From an uncultured Eubacterium sp. (lineage in GTDB: Bacteria > Bacillota > Clostridia > Lachnospirales > Lachnospiraceae): a stretch of DNA of 27,925 bases. How positions within the stretch are numbered: position 1 is the first letter of the stretch; every line of letters starts with the position of its first letter. The translations under genes were made by a program, and so were the position numbers. Shown piece by piece: positions 15,899 through 23,098 of this stretch. Location: positions 1 through 27,925 of the forward strand of contig CAJUBQ010000058.1 of assembly GCA_910584595.1 (NCBI GenBank). The letters run 5' to 3'. The notes under the pieces are model-generated. The model worked only from the letters and a program-made list of their open reading frames with translations, was not told the origin of the DNA and searched no databases.

Positions 15899-17356
15899 AA
15901 CTGCGACAGGATAACCGAAAGCGTCGTCAGGCGTCATTGTGTTTGCAAGCTGTATCTGCCTGCCGGAGGATGGATCTGTCAGTCTGAAATAAGCGGTGTA
16001 ATCTCCCGGTGCATAGCTGCTTCCATCTAAAGAGAGCTCTAAGGTGGCAGAGGAACCGGATGCCCAAAGCCGAGTGTCCGTATGAAATGGAAGGATGCGG
16101 TATTCTCCGGATTGTGTATGATGCAAAATCAGTTCAGCAGTCAGTGGACGGTAGCAGGCGGAAAAACCGCTGTTTGCAATGGTAAGGCTCAGTACAGCAG
16201 GCCCGTTTCCGCGCTTTGTATATGTCAGGGCAGAATCCTGGATGGCATAGCGGTAGCCTAAGTGTCTTTCGATATAATCCAGTCCATTTAGTCCCTGATA
16301 GCAATCGCTGCCCTGATAACTGGCAAGTTCCCATTTTTTTAGCACAGCGGTATCGTGTAATCGATTTAAATAGGAAACGTGCATCGTTGATAATGCAGAA
16401 ACAGCAGATGAAAAATCATTATAAGGATTGTCAATGACAGCTTCCCCGCCGTTTGGAACGTAGCTGCATAGTTTTTGCTGGAATGCCAGTTCTTCGCTGC
16501 GGCCTGCGCGCACTGAAAAGTCGGATGCAGCTTTTGCAGACGGCAAAAGGGTATCAGTATCTTTTGATTCGCTGTAAGTCCCAAGGTCTGTGGCTGAGCC
16601 AAGTATGCCGTCGTTAAATAATCCAAGGCGGGCAGATAAGGAGCCGTCCCAGGCGTTTTTTTCAGTCAGAGGTTCAAAGCTTTCTGTAATAGCGCGCCAG
16701 TGCTGTGGGGTGCGGACTGCCAGATAAATGGAGGGATCCAAAATACTTGCAAGATGTTTGGCAAGCATACGCACAGATTCCATGTTTAAATGGGAAGAAC
16801 CATGCATTTCTCCGTAGTTGCCGACAAAGATGCCTTGCACCATATATACGGATTTGGTATGGTGATTGACAACTTTGGCAGCCTGGTCCATATGCCTTAA
16901 AATAGTACTGTCTGATGGTGGCTCTGTCTGCTGTGCATTGCCGTCCCAGTCATATAAAAAACGCAGGATCAAGTGCTGATGAGAATGTTCCCAGGCAGAA
17001 AGGATCATTTCCAGCTGTGAGAGTGCAAAGGCAGAAATATCGCCGGACGTATACTGATTCAAATTGATTTCCAACAGTGCGAGCTGGCAGCCGTTTGAGT
17101 CCTGTATTTGTTTTTGAATCGTTTCTGAGAAAATCGGCCTGCTGTCTGACAGAGCATATCCGTACATATGATACCAGCCGCGGTATGGGTTATCCAGCCG
17201 TTCGGAAGTTTCTTGATATTGCGCAGGCACATAAGTGAAAAAATAGTGGTTTTTACTGTAAAACGTGTATAATAGTAACAGGGAGCCGGTGATGAGAGAC
17301 AGGGCCGCCAGTGATATTGCCGGAATCAGAATATTTTTTTTGATTTGAATGAGCAT
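15881..17356 (-). CDS. DUF4832/DUF4874-type TIM-barrel protein, secreted or anchored form
   Basis: A 491-residue protein with an N-terminal membrane segment (9-31) and the rest predicted outside the cell membrane. NPYRGW (56-61), LRFLYDWDG (131-139), GNYGEMHGS (179-187, Glu183), AVRTPQHWR, FNDGILGS, NGGEAV and NGLDYIERHLGYR match the + strand neighbour block for block. The C-terminal 100 residues look like a beta-sandwich. AAAGGA supports the start. It could be the extracytoplasmic hydrolase that is missing from the PelA-like protein of this locus, which in Pseudomonas trims the polymer; that is inference. It is the only gene of the locus on this strand and has its own promoter. Confidence 0.8.
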   Translation of the reverse strand: MLIQIKKNILIPAISLAALSLITGSLLLLYTFYSKNHYFFTYVPAQYQETSERLDNPYRGWYHMYGYALSDSRPIFSETIQKQIQDSNGCQLALLEINLNQYTSGDISAFALSQLEMILSAWEHSHQHLILRFLYDWDGNAQQTEPPSDSTILRHMDQAAKVVNHHTKSVYMVQGIFVGNYGEMHGSSHLNMESVRMLAKHLASILDPSIYLAVRTPQHWRAITESFEPLTEKNAWDGSLSARLGLFNDGILGSATDLGTYSESKDTDTLLPSAKAASDFSVRAGRSEELAFQQKLCSYVPNGGEAVIDNPYNDFSSAVSALSTMHVSYLNRLHDTAVLKKWELASYQGSDCYQGLNGLDYIERHLGYRYAIQDSALTYTKRGNGPAVLSLTIANSGFSACYRPLTAELILHHTQSGEYRILPFHTDTRLWASGSSATLELSLDGSSYAPGDYTAYFRLTDPSSGRQIQLANTMTPDDAFGYPVAVLQIQK

Positions 17357-17418
17357 AAAGAAGTCCTTTCTGTGTTGCAGCTGTTTGGTTCGTCGTTTTG
17401 CTGTCGGTCATATGCGTA

Positions 17419-17448
17419 ATCATAACACAGATGAGAGCGGAAAAGCAA
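17419..17448 (-). promoter_or_regulatory. Sigma-A promoter for the reverse-strand gene
   Basis: Read on the - strand: TTGCTT (17448-17443), 18-bp spacer, TATGAT (17424-17419), about 60 bp ahead of ATG 17356. It lies in the divergent 125-bp gap before the nucleotidyltransferase gene. Confidence 0.45.
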
Positions 17449-17481
17449 TCGATTATTTGAAGGAAAAAGAAGGTTTTTAGG

Positions 17482-18765
17482 ATGTCTGCAAGATGGAGCA
17501 AAGAAGAAAGCGCACTGTTAGATTTACTGCGTGCCGCGATGGGAAAAGAAAATAAGATTGAGCATAAGGATGCAAATAAAATCGAAAGAAATATAGACTG
17601 CGATTGGGAAAGGCTTTTGCATTTGGCGGAATCTCACGCGGTTACAGCCATGTTATATGATGTTTTAGAAGAACAAACAGGAACAGCGGCCTGCATTTGG
17701 GAGCGGGTGCAAAAGTCTGCGCAGATTACAGTATTGTCCAATTATCGTCTGCTTTTTCTTACAGCTTATGTAACGGATTATCTTGGACAATATGGAATTG
17801 CGGCAGTTACGTTAAAAGGCGCGGCCACAGCCGTATTGTATCCGGTGCCGGAATACCGCAAGTCCGGGGATGTGGATTTGCTCATTCCTCTGGAGTCGGA
17901 ATATAAGCGGGCATTGCGATTGCTGCAGCAGGCGGGATTTTTGGCAGATGAGGAGCAGCTGGCGCTGCATCATACGGATCTAAGAAATGCAGAGGGGATT
18001 TCGATAGAGCTGCATCATACGTTGGTAGAGCCATTTGAGAACCAGAAGGTCAATGAGTATTTAAAAAATATCCTGCCGGAATATGGAAATCATATCGTAG
18101 AAAATACAGCATGGGGCGTCCGTCTGCTGCAGCCTGCAGACGCATATCATGCATTTTATTTGATTGTGCATATGCTGCAGCATTTTTTAAGAGAAGGGTT
18201 TGGTCTGAAAAATCTATGTGACTGGACGTTATTTTGGAACAGGGAAGTTGCTGTGTCTGAGAAAGAACAGTTTATGAAACTGATAAAGCAGAGTAAGACC
18301 GAACAGTTTGTACAGATACTTACAGCAGCTTGTGTGCGGTATTTGGGGCTGCAGGAAGAAAAAGTGTCGTTTTTAATGAAGGAACGGGCAGCAAAAGAGC
18401 GAATAATGAAAGAACGAGAGATGGAACCGATCGAGCCGATCAAAGCGTCAGCATGGGATGAACTTATCGAAGATTTTATGCAGGATGTTTTGCAGGCCGG
18501 AGAGTTTGGCAGGTCGCAGACAGACCGGATGGTGGCGATGCGTGCAACAGGATTTTTGGCATATGTCAAAGAGTTTCATCATCAAATGCATTTGAATTTT
18601 CCGAAGGCAGGGCGTGTGATCGTGTGCTGGCCATTTTTATGGATTGTAACGTTAGTTCGGTTTTTGTATAATAACCACAGGTTTGAGCGGGCATCGGTAC
18701 GCAGTATTTTGAAAAAGACGGCGCAAAGGAGCGAGCTGATGGAGCGGATGCGTTTGTTTTGGTAG
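17482..18765 (+). CDS. NTP_transf_5-type nucleotidyltransferase family protein
   Basis: A 427-residue protein of the nucleotidyltransferase fold superfamily. The core reads KGAAT (112-116), then RKSGDVDLLIP with the metal-binding pair Asp130 and Asp132, then IELHHT (175-180) with Glu176 as a likely third carboxylate. Flanking helical regions are typical of this family. Members are common in exopolysaccharide and lasso-peptide-type gene clusters next to PqqD-like and S26-like genes; both occur at the left end of this locus. What it modifies (a sugar, a peptide or a protein) is unknown. Its gene starts a new transcript divergent from the TIM-barrel gene, with a purine-rich AAGAAGG ahead of the ATG. 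No terminator was seen after it. Confidence 0.82.
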   Translation: MSARWSKEESALLDLLRAAMGKENKIEHKDANKIERNIDCDWERLLHLAESHAVTAMLYDVLEEQTGTAACIWERVQKSAQITVLSNYRLLFLTAYVTDYLGQYGIAAVTLKGAATAVLYPVPEYRKSGDVDLLIPLESEYKRALRLLQQAGFLADEEQLALHHTDLRNAEGISIELHHTLVEPFENQKVNEYLKNILPEYGNHIVENTAWGVRLLQPADAYHAFYLIVHMLQHFLREGFGLKNLCDWTLFWNREVAVSEKEQFMKLIKQSKTEQFVQILTAACVRYLGLQEEKVSFLMKERAAKERIMKEREMEPIEPIKASAWDELIEDFMQDVLQAGEFGRSQTDRMVAMRATGFLAYVKEFHHQMHLNFPKAGRVIVCWPFLWIVTLVRFLYNNHRFERASVRSILKKTAQRSELMERMRLFW

Positions 18766-18812
18766 CAGAGATTGTGCATGTGGCAAAATACGAAGATATT
18801 TTGAAATAATGG

Positions 18813-19269
18813 CTACCGCAATTCCATTAGCTTTAGACGGAGGTTAAGGCAGCCAAAAGTAAAGGTTGTCACAGTGACATGTTCTGTAATTATAATAACA
18901 TGGACATGGATAGCTGTATATAGATGGTTGTGCTGAGAAATACGATGCGAAAACCAAGCTTTTCCTTCAGCACGTAAAATATACAAGGTCACGAAGCTTT
19001 TGGAGTTACCATGTTAAGAGAAGCTGATCATCAATTTTTTTATCACTCATTGTTTTTCCACTGTTTTGTAATCGGTCGATCATAGATACGCCACAATCCA
19101 CAAAAATCTGTCGTTCGAACAATTTCTTTGGAGGACATGCTGATATATCTGTTTTTCCAGAGTCTTTTCTGCCATTGATGCTAAGCATTACTTTTACACC
19201 TCTTGCTTTACATTCTGCAATTTTTGCCCATAAAGATTCTACATGAAAAGATTGTGCGCCTACTGGTTT
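18813..19269 (-). pseudogene. Decayed ORF of unknown origin
   Basis: Two open stretches on the - strand in different frames abut each other. The first (19269-19006) opens after a TGA at 19272-19270 and encodes about 87 residues, including IAECKARGVKVMLSINGR and LFERQIFVDCGVSMIDRL. The second (19013-18813) encodes about 66 residues ending KLMELR. One frameshift near 19006-19013 would join them. No credible start or ribosome site is visible. Protein-like composition suggests the remains of a coding gene, but I do not recognise the family. Within it lie the palindrome TGTCACAGTGACA (18867-18879) and an inverted repeat GTGCTGA/TCAGCAC (18930-18973). The rest of the 634-bp gap holds only the clpB control region. 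Confidence 0.4.
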
Positions 19270-19289
19270 TCAATTTTTAGCAAAATAAA

Positions 19290-19332
19290 TTAGCACTCAC
19301 CTCTTGACGTGGCTAACAATTCGTGCTATATT
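19290..19332 (+). promoter_or_regulatory. clpB promoter with degenerate CIRCE element
   Basis: TTGACG (19304-19309), 17-bp spacer and TATATT (19327-19332) form a sigma-A promoter. Overlapping it, TTAGCACTC (19290-19298) is a perfect left arm of the HrcA operator CIRCE; after the canonical 9-bp gap the right arm keeps only GCTAA of GAGTGCTAA (19308-19316). HrcA control of clpB is therefore plausible but weakened. Confidence 0.6.
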
Positions 19333-19399
19333 TCATTCAGACCAAGAAAATTCCTGATTTGAGTGTGAAAGCGCTCGCTCTTAAAAAGGAGGCAATTTT

Positions 19400-21985
19400 A
19401 TGAACATTCAAAAATTTACACAAAAATCCATCGAAGCAGTAAACGACTGCGAAAAGTTAGCATATGAATACGGCAATCAGGAAATCGAGCAGGAGCATCT
19501 TCTTGTAGCTTTGCTGCGGCAGGAAGACGGCCTGATTTTAAAGCTGATTGAAAAAATGGAGATTCAGAAAGAACATTTTACGGAAAATGCCATGCGGTAT
19601 CTAAATGCGAGGGTAAAAGTATCCGGCGGGCAGGTTTATATAGGAAAGAATCTAAATCAGGCGCTCATCAGCGCAGAAGATGAAGCGCGGCAGATGGGTG
19701 ACGAATATGTGTCGGTAGAGCATTTGTTTTTAAGTCTGTTAAAATATCCGAATCAGGCGATGAAGGCCATTTTTAAAGAATATGGCATTACGAAGGAACG
19801 TTTTTTGCAGGCGCTTTCTACCGTACGAGGCAACCAGCGGGTGACCTCAGATCATCCGGAGGCTACGTATGATACACTGGAAAAATATGGGTATGATATG
19901 GTTGAGCGCGCACGTGAGCAAAAGTCGGATCCGGTGATTGGACGTGACAATGAGATTCGTAATGTCGTGCGGATTTTGTCAAGGAAAACGAAAAACAATC
20001 CGGTTTTGATTGGTGAGCCGGGTGTTGGAAAGACGGCGGTGATAGAAGGGCTGGCGCAACGGATTGTGCGTGGAGACGTTCCAGAAGGATTAAAGGATAA
20101 GAAGCTGTTTGCGCTTGATATGGGAGCTCTTGTGGCTGGGGCAAAATACCGCGGTGAATTTGAGGAACGGCTCAAGGCAGTTTTGGATGAGGTGCGTAAG
20201 AGCGAAGGACAGATTATCTTATTTATAGATGAACTGCATACGATTGTAGGCGCTGGTAAAACGGATGGCGCACTGGATGCCGGAAATATGTTAAAGCCTA
20301 TGCTGGCCAGAGGAGAATTGCATTGTATTGGTGCGACGACGCTGGATGAATATCGTGAATATATTGAAAAAGACGCCGCTCTGGAACGACGTTTTCAGCC
20401 TGTTATGGTAGATGAGCCGACGGTAGAAGAGACGATCTCGATTTTAAGAGGATTGAAAGAACGTTATGAGGTCTTTCATGGGGTTAAGATTACAGACAGT
20501 GCGCTTGTATCGGCAGCAGTGTTATCGAATCGTTATATTTCTGACCGATTTTTGCCAGATAAGGCGATTGATCTGGTGGATGAGGCATGTGCGCTTATCA
20601 AGACAGAGCTGGATTCGATGCCGACAGAACTGGATGAGCTGAACCGGCGTGTCATGCAGCTGCAAATCGAAGAAACGGCGCTGAAAAAAGAATCTGATCA
20701 TCTGAGTCAGGAAAGGCTGGAACATCTGCAAAAAGAGCTGGCTGAGTTAAACAGTGAATTTCAGACGAAAAAAGCGCAGTGGGATAACGAAAAAGCATTG
20801 ATTGAAAAGGTGCAGGGATTGCGGGAAGAGCTGGAAAATGTGAAAAAAGAAATTGCACAGGCGCAGCAGCAGTATGATCTGAACAAAGCTGCGGAATTGC
20901 AGTATGGAAAGCTTCCGCAGATACAAAGGCAGCTGGAAATAGAAGAAGGGAAGGTAAAAAGCGAAGATCTGACATTGATGCATGAAAATGTCAGTGAAGA
21001 GGAGATTGCCAGAATTATTTCCCGCTGGACAGGCATTCCGGTTGCAAAGCTGACAGAGGGTGAACGCAATAAAACGCTGCATCTGGATCAGGAATTGCAT
21101 AAACGGGTCATCGGGCAGGATGAGGGTGTGACAAAAGTGACCGAAGCGATCATCCGGTCAAAAGCAGGCATTAAAGATCCGACGAAACCGATTGGTTCTT
21201 TTCTGTTTCTTGGCCCGACCGGCGTCGGTAAGACGGAGCTTGCGAAAGCGCTGGCAGAAAGCTTGTTTGACGATGCAAATAACATGGTGCGGTTGGATAT
21301 GAGCGAATACATGGAGAAATATTCGGTATCCCGACTGATCGGAGCGCCTCCGGGATATGTAGGATATGAAGAGGGGGGACAGCTGACAGAAGCAGTCCGC
21401 AGAAAACCGTATTCTGTAGTGTTGTTTGATGAGATCGAAAAAGCGCATCCGGACGTATTTAATGTTCTGCTGCAGGTTTTAGACGATGGACGTATCACGG
21501 ATTCGCAGGGCAGAACGGTAGATTTTAAAAATACGATACTCATTATGACTTCAAATATCGGCTCTGCGCATCTGCTGGAAGGCATTGATGAAAAAGGGGA
21601 CATTCAGCCGGAATGCGAAGAAGCTGTTATGGCTGAGCTGCGCGGAGGTTTCCGACCGGAATTTTTAAACCGTCTGGATGAGATTATTTTGTTTAAGCCA
21701 TTGACGAAGACGGATATCAGCAGTATTATCCGGCTGCTGATGGAAGATTTAAACAGACGTTTGATGGATCGCAGCCTGTTTGTGGAGTTAACGCCAGAGG
21801 CGGAGAAGTTTATTGTAGAAAACGGCTATGATCCGATCTATGGGGCAAGACCGCTCAAACGATATCTACAAAAGACGGTAGAGACGCTTGCAGCAAAGGT
21901 GATATTGGCGGATCTGGTAGGAAGCGGGGATACGATTCAAATACAGCTGACAGACGGACAATTGCAGGCAGTCCGCAAATCCTGA
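19400..21985 (+). CDS. clpB: ATP-dependent chaperone ClpB
   Basis: An 861-residue Hsp100 disaggregase, the usual ClpB length. It has the double Clp_N domain (about 1-145), the first AAA+ domain with Walker A GEPGVGKT (205-212) and Walker B ILFIDELHT, a long coiled-coil middle domain (about 410-530) that separates ClpB from ClpA and ClpC, and the second AAA+ domain with GPTGVGKT (605-612) and VVLFDEIEKAH. The C-terminal D2-small domain contains GARPLKRYLQK. No ClpP-binding IGF-type loop was noticed. It works with DnaK to dissolve protein aggregates after heat stress. AAGGAGG precedes the ATG. The upstream HrcA-like half site fits a stress gene. It is transcribed alone and is not functionally tied to the polysaccharide locus. 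Confidence 0.97.
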   Translation: MNIQKFTQKSIEAVNDCEKLAYEYGNQEIEQEHLLVALLRQEDGLILKLIEKMEIQKEHFTENAMRYLNARVKVSGGQVYIGKNLNQALISAEDEARQMGDEYVSVEHLFLSLLKYPNQAMKAIFKEYGITKERFLQALSTVRGNQRVTSDHPEATYDTLEKYGYDMVERAREQKSDPVIGRDNEIRNVVRILSRKTKNNPVLIGEPGVGKTAVIEGLAQRIVRGDVPEGLKDKKLFALDMGALVAGAKYRGEFEERLKAVLDEVRKSEGQIILFIDELHTIVGAGKTDGALDAGNMLKPMLARGELHCIGATTLDEYREYIEKDAALERRFQPVMVDEPTVEETISILRGLKERYEVFHGVKITDSALVSAAVLSNRYISDRFLPDKAIDLVDEACALIKTELDSMPTELDELNRRVMQLQIEETALKKESDHLSQERLEHLQKELAELNSEFQTKKAQWDNEKALIEKVQGLREELENVKKEIAQAQQQYDLNKAAELQYGKLPQIQRQLEIEEGKVKSEDLTLMHENVSEEEIARIISRWTGIPVAKLTEGERNKTLHLDQELHKRVIGQDEGVTKVTEAIIRSKAGIKDPTKPIGSFLFLGPTGVGKTELAKALAESLFDDANNMVRLDMSEYMEKYSVSRLIGAPPGYVGYEEGGQLTEAVRRKPYSVVLFDEIEKAHPDVFNVLLQVLDDGRITDSQGRTVDFKNTILIMTSNIGSAHLLEGIDEKGDIQPECEEAVMAELRGGFRPEFLNRLDEIILFKPLTKTDISSIIRLLMEDLNRRLMDRSLFVELTPEAEKFIVENGYDPIYGARPLKRYLQKTVETLAAKVILADLVGSGDTIQIQLTDGQLQAVRKS

Positions 21986-22078
21986 ACGCTATATCGCTGC
22001 GGCGTGTTTTGAAACTGTTATGTCCCTTATTCATGGTGGTGTGAATTAAAAATCTGTCAGGCGCTTTAGAGCGTGTTT

Positions 22079-22122
22079 GAAAAATGCTTTCTGTAAGATT
22101 TGCTTTACAGAAAGCATTTTTC
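22079..22122. terminator. Bidirectional rho-independent terminator after clpB
   Basis: A perfect 18-bp stem (22079-22096 with 22105-22122) around an 8-nt loop, with A-rich left and T-rich right flanks, so it can stop transcription on either strand. Confidence 0.9.
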
Positions 22123-22151
22123 ATGTTCCGGTATTTAACCTGGTTTTGGGC

Positions 22152-22180
22152 TTGTATCGAATACAAATAACGGATATAAA
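22152..22180 (+). promoter_or_regulatory. Promoter with palindromic -35 region, deacetylase gene
   Basis: TTGTAT (22152-22157), 17-bp spacer, TATAAA (22175-22180). The -35 lies inside the palindrome TTGTAT-CGA-ATACAA (22152-22166), a possible operator. Confidence 0.45.
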
Positions 22181-22232
22181 TAAAAAACTGATGAATACAA
22201 TAGAGTAAGAGCATATCGCACTGGAGTATTGG

Positions 22233-22952
22233 ATGAAATCGAGAAAAAAACGTTACGGCATTGTCCTTTCAGTAACGATCCTTCTTTTTTTCCTGGGAGT
22301 GGCAAAACTGTTTACGCTGTCAGATGCACAGCCGGATGGCTCGAAAGCAATGTCCGGCGGCAGTGTCAGCACAGATGTAAGCTTCGGCCCGCAGGAGAAG
22401 AAAAAAATTGCACTTACATTTGACGATGGTCCGGATTCAGAATATACGCCGATGCTGCTGGACGGACTTGCCGAGAGAAATGTAAAGGCAACTTTTTTTG
22501 TAATAGGGAAACAGGCGGAAGCGCAGCCGGAGATTATGAAACGGCTGGTAAAAGACGGGCACCTGATCGGAAACCATACGTATAATCATGTGGATATCCG
22601 ACATATGACAGAATCAGCAGCAAAAGAGGAGATTTTAAAAGCAAATGAGGTAATTACAAAATACACGGGGGAAGAACCGTGTTTTTTGCGTCCGCCTTTT
22701 GGAAACGGTTCAAGCAGGCTGGAAAAAGATATCGAAATGATTCAGGTATTGTGGACGATTGATACAATGGACTGGGCATGCAAAAATGAATCGAAAATAT
22801 GCAATACCGTTTATCGAGAGATTAAGGAAAACAGCATTATTTTAATGCATGACGAATATCCAACGACTGTTCGTGCCGCGCTTAGCATTATTGACCGTTT
22901 GCAAAAAGAAGGATATGAGTTTGTTACAGTGGACCGAATAGTGATGGACTAG
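22233..22952 (+). CDS. Membrane-anchored CE4 polysaccharide deacetylase
   Basis: A 239-residue protein with an N-terminal anchor (about 8-29) and a NodB-homology domain outside the membrane. All CE4 motifs are present: TFDDGP (62-67, with Asp64 and Asp65), the zinc-binding HTYNH (115-119), RPPFGNGS (153-160), DTMDW (177-181) and LMHD (204-207) with the catalytic His206. It should remove N-acetyl groups from a surface polymer, most often peptidoglycan or a poly-N-acetylhexosamine. It stands alone between clpB and a chemoreceptor gene with its own promoter, so a link to the Pel-type polymer is possible but unproven. It is interesting here because the PelA-like protein appears to lack an active deacetylase centre. 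Confidence 0.92.
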   Translation: MKSRKKRYGIVLSVTILLFFLGVAKLFTLSDAQPDGSKAMSGGSVSTDVSFGPQEKKKIALTFDDGPDSEYTPMLLDGLAERNVKATFFVIGKQAEAQPEIMKRLVKDGHLIGNHTYNHVDIRHMTESAAKEEILKANEVITKYTGEEPCFLRPPFGNGSSRLEKDIEMIQVLWTIDTMDWACKNESKICNTVYREIKENSIILMHDEYPTTVRAALSIIDRLQKEGYEFVTVDRIVMD

Positions 22953-23006
22953 ATTAAAATTGAATTAAAATAAATTAATAAAATGAATAAAATTCAGTAA
23001 AAATAG

Positions 23007-23034
23007 TTGAAAAAATAGGGAAAGGTGTTATACT
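23007..23034 (+). promoter_or_regulatory. Sigma-A promoter, chemoreceptor gene
   Basis: TTGAAA (23007-23012), 16-bp spacer, TATACT (23029-23034). A vegetative rather than a flagellar (sigma-28) type of promoter. Confidence 0.55.
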
Positions 23035-23098
23035 AAATTTAGCTTGTTTATTGAACGAATTGATTTATTTAAGTTAAACAATGGAGAAGGAGGAACGA

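Noticed and set aside
18766..19289. Lasso- or other precursor peptide next to the nucleotidyltransferase gene
   Set aside because: Forward-strand frames here are below 20 codons, without ribosome sites or a leader/core pattern.
21088..21603. Reverse-strand open frame of 171 codons
   Set aside because: It lies fully inside clpB, is Ser/Pro-rich as expected from the antisense of this gene and has no ribosome site.
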